From the NCBI RefSeq assembly GCF_900184815.1, contig NZ_FXXQ01000010.1:1-64000 (forward strand): a stretch of 64,000 nucleotides of DNA. Reading direction: 5' to 3'. Of the stretch, positions 1 to 8,789 are shown piece after piece. The notes beneath the pieces were generated by a model. That model had not been told where the DNA came from and did no database searches. It saw nothing but the letters and a program-made list of their open reading frames with translations. The translations under genes were made by a program, and so were the position numbers. Source of the DNA: Boseongicola aestuarii. Its GTDB lineage: Bacteria; Pseudomonadota; Alphaproteobacteria; Rhodobacterales; Rhodobacteraceae. The first letter of the stretch is position 1. Every line of letters starts with the position of its first letter.

Positions 1-1
1 G

Positions 2-2638
2 TCTGCAGCAGAGATGACTGCGGCAAACCTGATCACGCTGACGGCGACCATCGAGGATGGCGACGGGGACACGGACAGTGCCGTGGCCCATATCGCCCAG
101 GCCTTCCAGTTCGAGGACGATGGGCCGACGGCAGCACTTGCAGACAATGGCTCGCTGATTGTCCTAGATGAGACGGACGGTGACGGTGATGATGACGGTC
201 CGGGCGGTGTCCTTGCAGATGTCACCACCTCGATTGCAAGTCTCTACAACGATACATCGGTCTTCGGCAAAGATGGCCCTAAGGACGCTGATGACAGCGA
301 CGATACGGGACTGATTCCGGACGACGATGCTGTGACTTACTCGCTGTTGTTGGATGTCGATGATGGTACGGCATCCGGTCTGATCGATACCTTCACCGAT
401 CGGAGTATTAATCTGTATCAAGTCGACGATTACACGATCGAAGGTCGGGTCGATACGGATGAAGTGGCGGACGGTGAAGACGACACCGTCGCCTTACGGA
501 TCATTGTTACGAACGATCCGGATGACGTCCGGGTGATTCAGTTCCGTGCGGTCAAGCATGACAACCCTCTCGACCCCTTCGAGGAAGGCGCCGAGGCCGA
601 GAGCATCGATCCCGACAAAGTCCTGCTTCTGGTAACAGTTCGCGATGGCGATCTCGATGTTGACAGCGATACGGCCGAACTGGGCGCGCTGATCAATATC
701 GAGGATGATGGACCTGCAGAGGCGGGCTCGGCCACGCTTGTTCTCGAAGAGGACGACATCAGCGCGATCAACGGCAACGACAATGACGCGGCGGACGGTT
801 TTGGTTTGGGAACCGGCAACGAGGACTCGGTCTCAGTCACGCTCAATTCTACGCAGATCTTCTCCGGCGTTGACCTTCCGGTCTCGTTTGCCATCGATGG
901 AGAAACGGATCCGGATACGGTGTTGCCAACCTTGCTCTCGCAGGGCCTGGAAGTGCATTGGGAAGCTGTGACCGGCGGCGCAACGGAATACGTGCGCGGC
1001 TACACCAATATCGATACAACCCGGGAGTTGATCATCGAGTTGGCACTGACCGACAATGGTGACTCAACGGCGAACGCTGTCGTGACCATACATGGCGAGC
1101 TTGATCACGTCATCGAAGGCGGCGGGGGCACTGAAAACGAGCTCCTGCAATTGGCCGGCGGTGGGTCCATCTCGACGATCGACTTCACGCCGATACTCGA
1201 GATCACCGATGGAGATGGCGATATCTTGCCGTTGAACCCGGGCTTCCTAAACGCCAAAGATATCGACGATACGCCAGAGATCAGCGGACCAGTGTCCGAT
1301 CCGGGGGTCGTCGACTTCATCGCGGGCCTGAGCATCGACAACGTGGACCTGAACGGTTCGGTTGGCGCTGATGCCAACGACAGCAATGATGAGAACTCGG
1401 CGGGGACCAAGACCTACACGTTCTCCTTCCCCGTCGATTCCAACGGTGATGGCTTCTTCGATGCCAATGACACGATCACGTCGACATCGATAGAAGGACT
1501 CGAAGCCGAAGTTTCGGCAGACGGGACGACGATCACATACTTCGTGGATGGCTTCGGTGGCGGCACTGTGGATAACACTTGGGAGGCCAGCGAAAGGTTC
1601 TTCGATGTCGTGTTGGGCGACCAGGGGGGCAGCGGTGACTATACCTTCAATGTCTACCAGGGGGCGCCGCCAGCATTTACGGAGTTCGACTTCGAGGACT
1701 TGCCATCTGGCCAAAACCTGCATGGGACGATTGCCAATGACCTGTCAGATCCAACGATTGGTGGGTTGTTGCTGATCCCTGAAGGGACCGTTCTTGATCC
1801 TGCCGATGGCACGTTCACCAACACCAGCCAGACCACCAATACATCAAAAGGTGGTGGTCCGGTCACGATTGGTAATACGAACCAGATGTTCGATCCGGGA
1901 GAGGGGCATTACTTCGTCTATGTCAGTGATACCAATCCGGCAATGGTTGCCGGCGCAGGTCTGGACCAGAACAACGCCGACGATGCCGATACGGTCGAGT
2001 TTGGCGGTACAGAGCCCATAAAGACGGCGCAGGTCGAGATCGTGCAGATCCAGGGGAACAGCCCAGCGACCATCAATATCCAGGCCTTCGATGTTGATTT
2101 CGACGACTTCGCGGATGATGGCGGTGATCTGACACGGATCGACACGGATGCGGAAGCGCGCCTGTTTGTAGAGAATCCGGACACGTACCTGACGGATACC
2201 GACGGTGTTGCACCGGGCATTCAGCAGCCCAAGATCACGTCGATCTCGGTCTACAACACGGCGGATCTGGACGCAGCGGCCGACCCCTCAACCGTGACAC
2301 CTCTTTACACGGTGGACATTGGTGACGGGGATATTATGGGCGTGACCTGGAACAACGGAGGTGAATCTGTTGATGTGGGCAATCTCGGTGCTAACGTCAC
2401 TGTTGAGTTTACCACTGACGTTCCCCACGACATGGCGCTGGTGTCCAACGTTGTCGGCAAGTACGACCTCGGCGGCTTCAATCTGCTGCAAGTCGACGAG
2501 ACCCCGGATCAGCTGTTCGACTACACGGTCGAGATTACTGACTTCGATGGCGACACAGCTGCCGAGACCTTCCAGGTCCTGGTCGATGGAACCGGCAAGT
2601 TCGACGACGGTGTCTTCGATCTAAACCCTGACGTCTGA
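2..2638 (+). CDS. Giant type I-secreted adhesin, C-terminal part (5' end outside window)
   Basis: The reading frame is open from the first bases, so only the C-terminal ~879 residues are seen. The protein is very acidic and built from repeated blocks carrying motifs such as DGDGD, EDDGP and ITDGDGDIL, typical of the T1SS-143/DUF5801 repeats found in large RTX-like surface adhesins of roseobacters. No GGxGxDxxx Ca-binding nonapeptide array is visible here. The last ~50 residues (VEITDFDGDTAAETFQV to DGVFDLNPDV) probably hold the uncleaved C-terminal secretion signal. The ABC exporter and fusion-protein genes follow directly, which supports type I secretion. The role as adhesin or biofilm protein is inferred from the family. 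The true length cannot be judged from this window. Confidence 0.8.
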   Translation, partial: SAAEMTAANLITLTATIEDGDGDTDSAVAHIAQAFQFEDDGPTAALADNGSLIVLDETDGDGDDDGPGGVLADVTTSIASLYNDTSVFGKDGPKDADDSDDTGLIPDDDAVTYSLLLDVDDGTASGLIDTFTDRSINLYQVDDYTIEGRVDTDEVADGEDDTVALRIIVTNDPDDVRVIQFRAVKHDNPLDPFEEGAEAESIDPDKVLLLVTVRDGDLDVDSDTAELGALINIEDDGPAEAGSATLVLEEDDISAINGNDNDAADGFGLGTGNEDSVSVTLNSTQIFSGVDLPVSFAIDGETDPDTVLPTLLSQGLEVHWEAVTGGATEYVRGYTNIDTTRELIIELALTDNGDSTANAVVTIHGELDHVIEGGGGTENELLQLAGGGSISTIDFTPILEITDGDGDILPLNPGFLNAKDIDDTPEISGPVSDPGVVDFIAGLSIDNVDLNGSVGADANDSNDENSAGTKTYTFSFPVDSNGDGFFDANDTITSTSIEGLEAEVSADGTTITYFVDGFGGGTVDNTWEASERFFDVVLGDQGGSGDYTFNVYQGAPPAFTEFDFEDLPSGQNLHGTIANDLSDPTIGGLLLIPEGTVLDPADGTFTNTSQTTNTSKGGGPVTIGNTNQMFDPGEGHYFVYVSDTNPAMVAGAGLDQNNADDADTVEFGGTEPIKTAQVEIVQIQGNSPATINIQAFDVDFDDFADDGGDLTRIDTDAEARLFVENPDTYLTDTDGVAPGIQQPKITSISVYNTADLDAAADPSTVTPLYTVDIGDGDIMGVTWNNGGESVDVGNLGANVTVEFTTDVPHDMALVSNVVGKYDLGGFNLLQVDETPDQLFDYTVEITDFDGDTAAETFQVLVDGTGKFDDGVFDLNPDV

Positions 2639-2647
2639 TGATACAGT

Positions 2648-2676
2648 TACCGGCCGCGAAACCCTCGCGGCCGGTA
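2648..2676. terminator. Perfect 11-bp hairpin between adhesin and exporter genes
   Basis: TACCGGCCGCG and its exact complement flank a 7-base loop (AAACCCT), starting 10 bases after the adhesin stop codon. There is no U-tract, so it is not a canonical terminator. It could stabilise the adhesin mRNA 3' end or lower read-through into the exporter genes. Confidence 0.6.
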
Positions 2677-2712
2677 CCCCAATAAGGCGGTAAGTAGACA
2701 GGAACAAACGGC

Positions 2713-4449
2713 ATGACGAGGCTTAAAAAAAACCTTCTGACGGGAGTTATGGAATCTATATCTCAGCAGAGAGCCGCACTATTTATTTTCAGTTGCCTAG
2801 TGAACATGCTTCTTCTTGTTACTGCAATCTACATGCTTCAGGTGTACGACCGGGTCTTGTCCAGCGGCTCATTGGCAACGCTTGCTTGGCTGACAGTAAT
2901 CGCACTGATTGCGGTGGTAGCCTACGGCTTGCTCGAACAGGCTCGCCGCCTGATCCTGTCGCGAACCGCAAGCTACATTGAAAGCGAATTGAATGCGCCG
3001 ACACTCCGCGGCGCAATGGATCTCAATCGAGAAGGTAAAGTGCCACCGGCGAGCGTGCGGGATGTGGCGGACTTGCGCAATTATTTTCGGAGTGACGCGG
3101 CGCTTTCATTCCTTGACGCACCGTGGAGTGTGATATTCCTTGCCTTCATTTGGCTTTTACATCCGATCCTCGGCTTGATTGCCACGCTCGGAGCCATCAC
3201 CTTATTTGCGGCCACTCTCCTTAATGATGTTCTTACACGCGCTCGACAGCGTGAAGCGGCCGGGGCTGTCCATGCTGCCAATGAAACCGCTGTGCGGCTT
3301 GTGGACGCCGGCGAAACAATTTCAACTCTTGGAATGGCACCTGCCATCTTCTCCCGCTGGAGGGAGCAGCAAAACAGGGCCCATGCCGAACAACAAGAAC
3401 TGGGTGAGAAAACAACTACCATTTTGAGTTTAACCAGGTCTCTTCGTATGGGCCTGCAGATTGCTGTTCTTGGAATGGGCGCATATCTTGTTCTTGGAGC
3501 AGAGATCACCGCCGGGGCGATGATTGCGGCGTCAATCATTACAGGCCGCGCCCTCGCCCCAATTGATCGATTGACCAGCAGCTGGAACCGGTTTGTATTG
3601 GCGCGGTCGGCAAAGAAAAAACTTAAGGCCCTCTTCGAAGAGGTTGCGAAGACACCGGATCGGCTGCAACTGCCCCGACCGAAGGGAATTTTGTCAGTTG
3701 AAAACATCAACTTCATCGCCCCCGGCACTTCGAAGCCGATCTTGCACAGCATTGATTTCAGCTTGGAAAGGCCTGGTACATGTTGTGCGGTGATCGGTCC
3801 TTCCGGTGCAGGGAAATCAACGTTGTGCCGCATGTTGGTCGGCATGTGGAAGCCCAGCGGAGGTCAAGTTCGGCTTGACGGAGCCGATGTATTCACATGG
3901 GACCCGGATCGCTTGGGACCCTACATCGGTTACTTGCCTCAAACGGTCGAGTTGTTTCCAGGAACAATAGCGGAGAACATCGCGCGCTTTGGAGATGCTG
4001 ACAGCGAAGCGATAATTGGAGCCGCGCGCCTGGCAGGTGTTCACGAGATGATCCTTAAGCAACCCGACGGATACGAGACGCAAGTAGGTTTCGCGGGTGA
4101 TCGACTTTCGCTGGGTCAACGGCAACGGATTGGCCTCGCGAGGGCGGTTTATGGCATGCCTTCGTTTGTCGTCCTCGATGAGCCAAACTCAAACCTCGAC
4201 AGTGCGGGAGATGCGGCGCTTCTGTCCACGCTCTCCGCATTAACTGAAAACGGTACTACGACCGTGATCGTTTCCCATCGTGCGGAGGTATTAAAGGGTG
4301 CAAGCAAAGTTCTCGCATTACGCGACGGAACAATAGGGAGTTTTGGGGACCGCGACGAAGTGCTGAAGCCAGTTACGAGCGCAAAAAAGACATCACCCCA
4401 AACCGCAATTCCACGTCAAAAAATCACACTCGGGTCGAAAACCAAATGA
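2713..4449 (+). CDS. Type I secretion ABC transporter, PrtD/PrsD family (permease-ATPase)
   Basis: This inner-membrane exporter couples ATP hydrolysis to one-step secretion of the adjacent adhesin. At 578 residues it is normal for the PrtD family. The N-terminal half is a membrane domain (helices near residues 22-42, 57-75, 137-175 and 247-278). The nucleotide-binding domain follows, with Walker A GPSGAGKST (362-370), a signature loop LSLGQ rather than LSGGQ (465-469), Walker B FVVLDEP (485-491) and H-loop SHR (521-523). No C39 peptidase domain is present. It lies 74 bases after the adhesin and 13 bases before the HlyD-type partner, so the last two are an operon. The DNA is clearly AT-richer than the housekeeping genes of the window. 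Confidence 0.9.
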   Translation: MTRLKKNLLTGVMESISQQRAALFIFSCLVNMLLLVTAIYMLQVYDRVLSSGSLATLAWLTVIALIAVVAYGLLEQARRLILSRTASYIESELNAPTLRGAMDLNREGKVPPASVRDVADLRNYFRSDAALSFLDAPWSVIFLAFIWLLHPILGLIATLGAITLFAATLLNDVLTRARQREAAGAVHAANETAVRLVDAGETISTLGMAPAIFSRWREQQNRAHAEQQELGEKTTTILSLTRSLRMGLQIAVLGMGAYLVLGAEITAGAMIAASIITGRALAPIDRLTSSWNRFVLARSAKKKLKALFEEVAKTPDRLQLPRPKGILSVENINFIAPGTSKPILHSIDFSLERPGTCCAVIGPSGAGKSTLCRMLVGMWKPSGGQVRLDGADVFTWDPDRLGPYIGYLPQTVELFPGTIAENIARFGDADSEAIIGAARLAGVHEMILKQPDGYETQVGFAGDRLSLGQRQRIGLARAVYGMPSFVVLDEPNSNLDSAGDAALLSTLSALTENGTTTVIVSHRAEVLKGASKVLALRDGTIGSFGDRDEVLKPVTSAKKTSPQTAIPRQKITLGSKTK

Positions 4450-4462
4450 GGAAATTCAGTAC

Positions 4463-5938
4463 ATGATGGATTGGTGGAAGACATCAGGAACGGCTCTTTG
4501 GTCAGCAACGATCGGATGGCTGGAATCTCTAGCAAGAGAGGCAAGCCAATTTGCTGTCGAATACGCATGGGTTTTTCTCTATCTCTTCTTGACAGTTGCC
4601 ACTCTTGTTACTCTCCGCGCTTTGTTTTTTCGAAAAGCGCCAGTAGGTGTCGAACTGACGCGAGCAATTCGGCGGCCACGCTTCTTCGGCTATGTCACCG
4701 TATGTGCACTTATTATTTCGTTGGCTAGTTGGTCGTTATTCGCGCCGATTGCAAGTGCGTCGATTGCTTTTGGCGTTGTAAGTCCTGACGGCAGTCGAAA
4801 AACGATCAGTCACCTTGAGGGAGGCATTATCCAATCAATCCATGTCCGTGAAGGCGAAACTGTCGCGGCGGGAGATCCACTCGTAACTCTGGAAGATGTT
4901 CGCGCGCGAACCGAATATAGCGCGTTGCGGGAGCGCATGATGTTTCTACTGGCGTCGCGTGCCCGACTAGAAGCTCAGCGTACGAATAAGGAGCGCATTT
5001 CTTTTCCTGACGAGTTGAAACGCTTCGGTGGAGAAACTGTCGAAACTATAATCGAAGCACAGAACGAATTACTTGAAAGTCAGGAATTAGCGCACAAAGG
5101 TAGGGAAAAAATTTATCGGCAAAGAATATCTCAGATCAACGAGCATACGGCAGGACTTGAGGAAGTCATTGCAGCTCAGGATGAACAGCTGGCAATTCTA
5201 GAAGTTGAGATTGAGAATTATCAAACTCTCTTAGAAAAGGGGTTAACTCAAGCCTCAATTCTCTTTTCGCTACAAAAGGAACGCACCGAGTTGATTGCGA
5301 AGCGTGCGATCAACTCTGCAAAGATTGCAGAGAACCGAGAGGCAATTGCGACCGCCGAGATAGAACTTCTTAATCTTCGAGAAGGACGTATTGAAGACGC
5401 TCATAACAAAATTCCCGAAATTGACAATGAGATTTCCGAGCTACGATCTCAGTTGGAATCGAGGAGCGACGTTTTAAAGCGAACTATAATTAGGGCGCCA
5501 AACGCAGGAACAGTAATTGATCTACAAGTTGCGACGGTTGGGGGCGTGGTGCGTCCAGGTGCCTCAATAATGGAACTTGTACCGCTCGATGCTCAACTCA
5601 TCGTTGATGCCAGGGTGAAGCCGATTGACATAGATCGCGTGCGACCGGGTATGGAAGCGCGAATTATACTTTCGGCTTACAAACAAAGAAATCTGCCACT
5701 CATCAGTGGCACCCTTCTCTCGATTTCGGCTGACCGCCTCGAAGAGGACCGAACAGGTGAGCCATACTATCTCGCGAAGGTCGAAGTTAACCCGGCCGAC
5801 CTTAAGAAGGCAACGGATGTGAAGTTAATCCCCGGCATGCCTACCGAAGTTATGATCTTGGATGGCGAACGATCCGTCATTCACTATTTGCTTGATCCGC
5901 TCACGGCGTCATTTGAGCGAAGTTTTCGAGAGCAGTGA
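4463..5938 (+). CDS. HlyD/PrtE-family membrane fusion protein with extended N-terminus
   Basis: This periplasmic adaptor joins the ABC exporter to a TolC-type outer-membrane channel. The lipoyl-like half motif (HLEGGIIQSIHVREGETV, about residues 113-130) is followed by a long coiled coil (about 150-340) and the second half motif (RAPNAGTVIDLQVATVGGVV, near 350), then a β-barrel region. At 491 residues it is longer than typical PrtE proteins (about 430-450). About 60 extra N-terminal residues add an additional hydrophobic helix (about 34-52) before the usual anchor (about 73-93). An ATG ATG pair opens the frame, and a GAGGAAA element lies upstream. AT-rich codon use matches the exporter gene. 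The symbol prsE or prtE would fit by family only. Confidence 0.88.
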   Translation: MMDWWKTSGTALWSATIGWLESLAREASQFAVEYAWVFLYLFLTVATLVTLRALFFRKAPVGVELTRAIRRPRFFGYVTVCALIISLASWSLFAPIASASIAFGVVSPDGSRKTISHLEGGIIQSIHVREGETVAAGDPLVTLEDVRARTEYSALRERMMFLLASRARLEAQRTNKERISFPDELKRFGGETVETIIEAQNELLESQELAHKGREKIYRQRISQINEHTAGLEEVIAAQDEQLAILEVEIENYQTLLEKGLTQASILFSLQKERTELIAKRAINSAKIAENREAIATAEIELLNLREGRIEDAHNKIPEIDNEISELRSQLESRSDVLKRTIIRAPNAGTVIDLQVATVGGVVRPGASIMELVPLDAQLIVDARVKPIDIDRVRPGMEARIILSAYKQRNLPLISGTLLSISADRLEEDRTGEPYYLAKVEVNPADLKKATDVKLIPGMPTEVMILDGERSVIHYLLDPLTASFERSFREQ

Positions 5939-6486
5939 AGGCCACACCATTCGAAAAGTGCTTGATCTGAAACTGTGCGATAATCGGTTGAAGCGTGCAT
6001 CGCGACGAAGGAGCGTGCGTTCACCCCCGACTTTGTACAGTCTGTTAACCTGATATTCGAACGTATTTTCTTTAAGTATCTATGCGCCAGGGCCTCTTGG
6101 GCGCATGGATTGACGAAAAGCGCCGACTGTTGCTTCGACGGACGTAAATTATCTCGCGAGAGCAACATCTTGCTTTAGTGACGGGTGCGTGAAACTTGTG
6201 ACTGTGAGGAGATACGCAGTTCGAAGCTCCCACATTTCCGGCATTGTTTAAGTCGACAGGGATCAAGCAATTCACAACTAGGATGTCTGTACCGTTCAAT
6301 GGACTCAGGGTCCGCCTTAAGAGAGTGTCTTGGTCCCTAATCAAAGACAGACAATTGGGACGGCCCTTCCAAGCTCAAGAATGGCTGATCCCGATAGCCT
6401 GGCAAGGCCACAGTCCGCTCTTAAGAGCAACTAAGCGGGCGTGGCCTCTCTGGCTATATAGCGTGAAGCATTGTTCCGATGCATCC
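5939..6486. other. Intergenic region between fusion-protein gene and recombinase gene
   Basis: No convincing gene is visible in this ~550-base AT-rich stretch; short open frames on both strands lack recognisable motifs or good ribosome sites. It contains the dyad listed at 6406-6446. It may be the residue of a mobile element next to the recombinase. Confidence 0.5.
6406..6446. repeat. Nested inverted repeat beside the recombinase gene
   Basis: Outer arms GGCCAC/GTGGCC, middle arms CCGC/GCGG and a perfect core palindrome GCTCTTAAGAGC form a compact dyad ending 40 bases past the recombinase stop codon. It could be a terminator for the recombinase gene or a recombination/binding site. No T-tract follows on the recombinase strand. 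Confidence 0.5.
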
Positions 6487-7392
6487 TCAGGCCCAGACAT
6501 TTTGCTCGGCCTTCTCCAAATACCGTGCAAGAATATTCACCGATTTCCATCCCCCGGCCCGCATAATCGCTGCCGTATCATAGCCGGCGCAGAGGAGATC
6601 CTGAGCGGCACCAACGCGCATGGAATGGCCGCTGAAGGCATCAATCTCCCCAGGGGGCAGACCGACGCGTCGCGCCGCAGTTTTTACGAGACGCTTGACG
6701 ATCGTTGTCTCAAGGCTGCGGTTCAGGGCCTTGTTCTGATAGATCGGACAGAAGAGCCAGGGGATATGCGGCCCGCGCCATGCAAGCCAATCCTGAATGA
6801 GACCCGCGGTCCGGAGGGATGTGAAGGCGAGACGTCCTTCTCCGAAGGGATCGGACTTGCTGCGCCGGATGAGTACGCGAAGCGTTCCATCCTCGCGATC
6901 TTCCAGATCATCTGTTTTTAGGGCAACAAGTTCTGACCGCCGGGCCAGGAGTTCGTAGCCGAGGGCCAGCATCGCGCGGTTGCGCAGACCCCAGGGCGTA
7001 TCGGGTTCGCTGGCAATGAACCTCTCGAGATAGTCCCGCGTCAGACCCTTGGCTTGCTTTGGACGAACGGCATGCTTGCGACGAACCCGCCGCAAGGAAA
7101 GGTTGATGTCCTCGTCATAGGTCGGGTCCGGAAGCCCTAAGAGCCGATGGAGCTTTCGGATGGCATAGAGGCGACGTCGCACCGTGGAGGGTGCCCTGAG
7201 CTCGCCTTGCGCTTCCAAGAAGCTGCAAACGGTTCTGACAGACGCCGGGAAGGGCACGTTATCCGAACTCTCACACCAGTCGACAAAGACCTGCACGTCT
7301 GCATAGTAAGACCGAATGGTAGACGGGGCATACGCGCCCTCAAGGCGTTGGATTTCTGCGCGCCAACATGTAATTTTTATGAGGTCATCCAC
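6487..7392 (-). CDS. Tyrosine recombinase / phage-type integrase
   Basis: A site-specific DNA recombinase of 301 residues. An N-terminal SAM-like core-binding domain (about 12-105) is followed by the catalytic domain. The expected catalytic residues are all seen: R152 (in LARRSELVAL), K179 (RRSKSDP), H256 and R259 (SGHSMRVG), W282 (GGWKS) and the nucleophile Y291 (ARYLEKA). The gene therefore looks intact. It is divergent from a small XRE regulator 29 bases away, and a perfect dyad lies between them. Such compact recombinase-regulator pairs occur in integrative elements and in stand-alone chromosomal recombinases. The target site is unknown. Confidence 0.9.
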   Translation of the reverse strand: MDDLIKITCWRAEIQRLEGAYAPSTIRSYYADVQVFVDWCESSDNVPFPASVRTVCSFLEAQGELRAPSTVRRRLYAIRKLHRLLGLPDPTYDEDINLSLRRVRRKHAVRPKQAKGLTRDYLERFIASEPDTPWGLRNRAMLALGYELLARRSELVALKTDDLEDREDGTLRVLIRRSKSDPFGEGRLAFTSLRTAGLIQDWLAWRGPHIPWLFCPIYQNKALNRSLETTIVKRLVKTAARRVGLPPGEIDAFSGHSMRVGAAQDLLCAGYDTAAIMRAGGWKSVNILARYLEKAEQNVWA

Positions 7393-7402
7393 AGATCAAT
7401 TA

Positions 7403-7419
7403 TGATAAAAATTTTATCA
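7403..7419. promoter_or_regulatory. Perfect 17-bp operator-like dyad between recombinase and XRE genes
   Basis: TGATAAAA and TTTTATCA are exact inverted arms around a single central A. They fill most of the 29-base gap between two divergent start codons. The natural reading is the binding site of the XRE regulator, controlling itself and the recombinase. This is inferred from position and symmetry. Confidence 0.65.
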
Positions 7420-7421
7420 CA

Positions 7422-7676
7422 ATGCAAGACATAGAGGTCACCGGATATCAAATTCGCGCAGCGAGAGGCGCATTGAATTGGTCGGTTGGTGACCTTGCGG
7501 AACAGTGTGGGGTAGGGACGGCAACAATCGTTCGCTATGAGACTTCGGTTGGTGTTCCCGCAACCAGAATGGGAAACCTGAGGAAAATCCAGCGCGCCTT
7601 AGAAGCCGCCGGTATCGAATTCATTGGCTCCCCGGACGATGCCCCCGGTATTCGGATCCATCCATCTCCAAATTAG
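7422..7676 (+). CDS. Small XRE-family helix-turn-helix regulator
   Basis: An 84-residue DNA-binding protein that is essentially one lambda-repressor-like HTH domain (about residues 8-70), with the pattern QIRAARGALNWSVGDLAEQC ... TATIVRYE. Members with a GIEFI ending resemble small Cro/CI-type transcriptional regulators. The ATG follows the operator-like dyad by two bases and no Shine-Dalgarno sequence is visible, so it may be translated from a leaderless or very short-leader mRNA. It probably represses the divergent recombinase and itself; that role is inferred. Confidence 0.85.
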   Translation: MQDIEVTGYQIRAARGALNWSVGDLAEQCGVGTATIVRYETSVGVPATRMGNLRKIQRALEAAGIEFIGSPDDAPGIRIHPSPN

Positions 7677-7821
7677 GCGACAGATCGCTTCTATGACCCA
7701 GCCCGATAGCCGTAGCTCCGGGGTATCTCGTTCAGGCGAGCAGCACGTGAAGATCGCTTCCTCGACCCCCCGGAATCGGGAGTTCAGGATCTGCAATATA
7801 TTGATATCAATAAAGAATTGA

Positions 7822-7839
7822 GCCGCCCCGAGGGGCGGC
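7822..7839. terminator. GC-rich hairpin, terminator-like
   Basis: GCCGCCC-CGAG-GGGCGGC sits between the XRE gene and a small minus-strand frame, with an A-rich run on its right. It could end transcription from the minus-strand small genes, which then meet an AT-rich tract. Confidence 0.45.
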
Positions 7840-7867
7840 CCAGAAAAAACTTGCCAAGTTGAGCGCG

Positions 7868-8086
7868 TCAGGCGGAGACGTGAGAGGTCAGTCGCGAACG
7901 AAAGAGGGACACGAGTTCTGATCGCGAAGTGACGCGCGCATCATAGCAAGGGCGGACAAATGGATTGGGTTCACCCTCCTGCTTCCACGCGGCAAAGCTC
8001 CGAAACCGGAGCCCCGACACAAGGAAGTAGAGATAGCGATAAAAGGAGGATTTTTGCGCAAACTTGCGCTGAACATATTTGGACAT
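7868..8086 (-). CDS. Small basic hypothetical protein
   Basis: A 72-residue frame rich in Lys, Arg and aromatic residues (opening MSKYVQRKFAQKSSFYRYLY). An AAAGAG element lies about nine bases before the ATG. A hairpin lies shortly downstream at 7822-7839. No family is recognised and it could be spurious. Support comes only from its amino-acid composition and the flanking signals. The surrounding 7677-8219 interval otherwise shows no gene. Confidence 0.35.
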   Translation of the reverse strand: MSKYVQRKFAQKSSFYRYLYFLVSGLRFRSFAAWKQEGEPNPFVRPCYDARVTSRSELVSLFRSRLTSHVSA

Positions 8087-8219
8087 TTGATACTCTTTAC
8101 AACTGGGTACTTATACAACTCTGCCAGATTTGCAGACAAGTTCGGCCGGATTATGGCGGGGCCGGTGTGATTTCGTGGAATCCCTCGGCCAATTGTGAAC
8201 GCCTCGGGCAACTGCCTGC

Positions 8220-8441
8220 CTATTTACGCGCAAACCAACGTCCGGAGGCGGTATCCTCCTGTAGCGCGTCGACAAACTCGAGATCGAGAAAGCCATCGTA
8301 GCGCAGTCTCGAGGGGCGCATTCTGTCCTTGTTTTTCCGAATGGTCTTCTTCGGGCCTACCGCGTCGTTATGTTCTGGGCAGGGGGAGGAACTCTCCAGG
8401 AAGCACTTTCCCGTTTCCCTGCAGTACTTAAATGTGCACAT
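8220..8441 (-). CDS. Small cysteine-containing hypothetical protein
   Basis: A 73-residue frame opening MCTFKYCRETGKCF, with four cysteines in the first 21 residues, and ending in an acidic/aromatic stretch (RYDGFLDLEFVDALQEDTAS). AAAGG lies eight bases before the ATG, a good ribosome site. It lies in the same direction as, and 49 bases after, the Flp-like pilin gene. The cysteine spacing might bind metal. No family is recognised. Confidence 0.5.
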   Translation of the reverse strand: MCTFKYCRETGKCFLESSSPCPEHNDAVGPKKTIRKNKDRMRPSRLRYDGFLDLEFVDALQEDTASGRWFARK

Positions 8442-8490
8442 ATGCTTTACCTTTGTACTCGCTAACTAAACTCTGTCTTGGACGCATCTC

Positions 8491-8727
8491 TTAGTCGCAG
8501 ACGCCTCCTTCACAGAGTATTCCAGCGCTCTCTTCGAGACTGCTCTCAATCGACGCCGCCGCACCAACAGTTCCAGCGCCAATGGATGTCATGACCACGA
8601 TGGCCAGGGCCACGCAGATTGCGGTCAGAAATATCCAATCGACGGTGACGGCACCTGACTCTTCGGCAAGGAAGCATTTGCATTTGTGGGATGGGCTTTG
8701 AGCGGTAATGGAATTCTGCTTTGTCAT
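8491..8727 (-). CDS. Flp-like type IVb pilin / TadE-type small prepilin
   Basis: A 78-residue protein with the prepilin arrangement: a short polar leader, then EESGAVTVDWIFLTAICVAL, a processing-type site followed by an acidic/hydrophobic helix, as in Flp/Fap pilins. The C-terminus has two cysteines (LCEGGVCD). The start at 8727 is chosen because GGAG lies eight bases upstream; an upstream ATG would add nine poorly supported residues. It follows the OmpA lipoprotein gene in the same direction. It would be a surface pilin subunit processed by a TadV/CpaA peptidase encoded elsewhere; this is inferred. Confidence 0.72.
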   Translation of the reverse strand: MTKQNSITAQSPSHKCKCFLAEESGAVTVDWIFLTAICVALAIVVMTSIGAGTVGAAASIESSLEESAGILCEGGVCD

Positions 8728-8789
8728 TTTAGGGACTCCGAGTCGAAAGGTCATTGAAGAGTGGATGAGGAAACCGGGCTTGCGCGCGG

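Noticed and set aside
6244-6921. Plus-strand frame overlapping the recombinase gene
   Set aside because: Its second half is the complement of the recombinase; the first half has no motif and a weak start.
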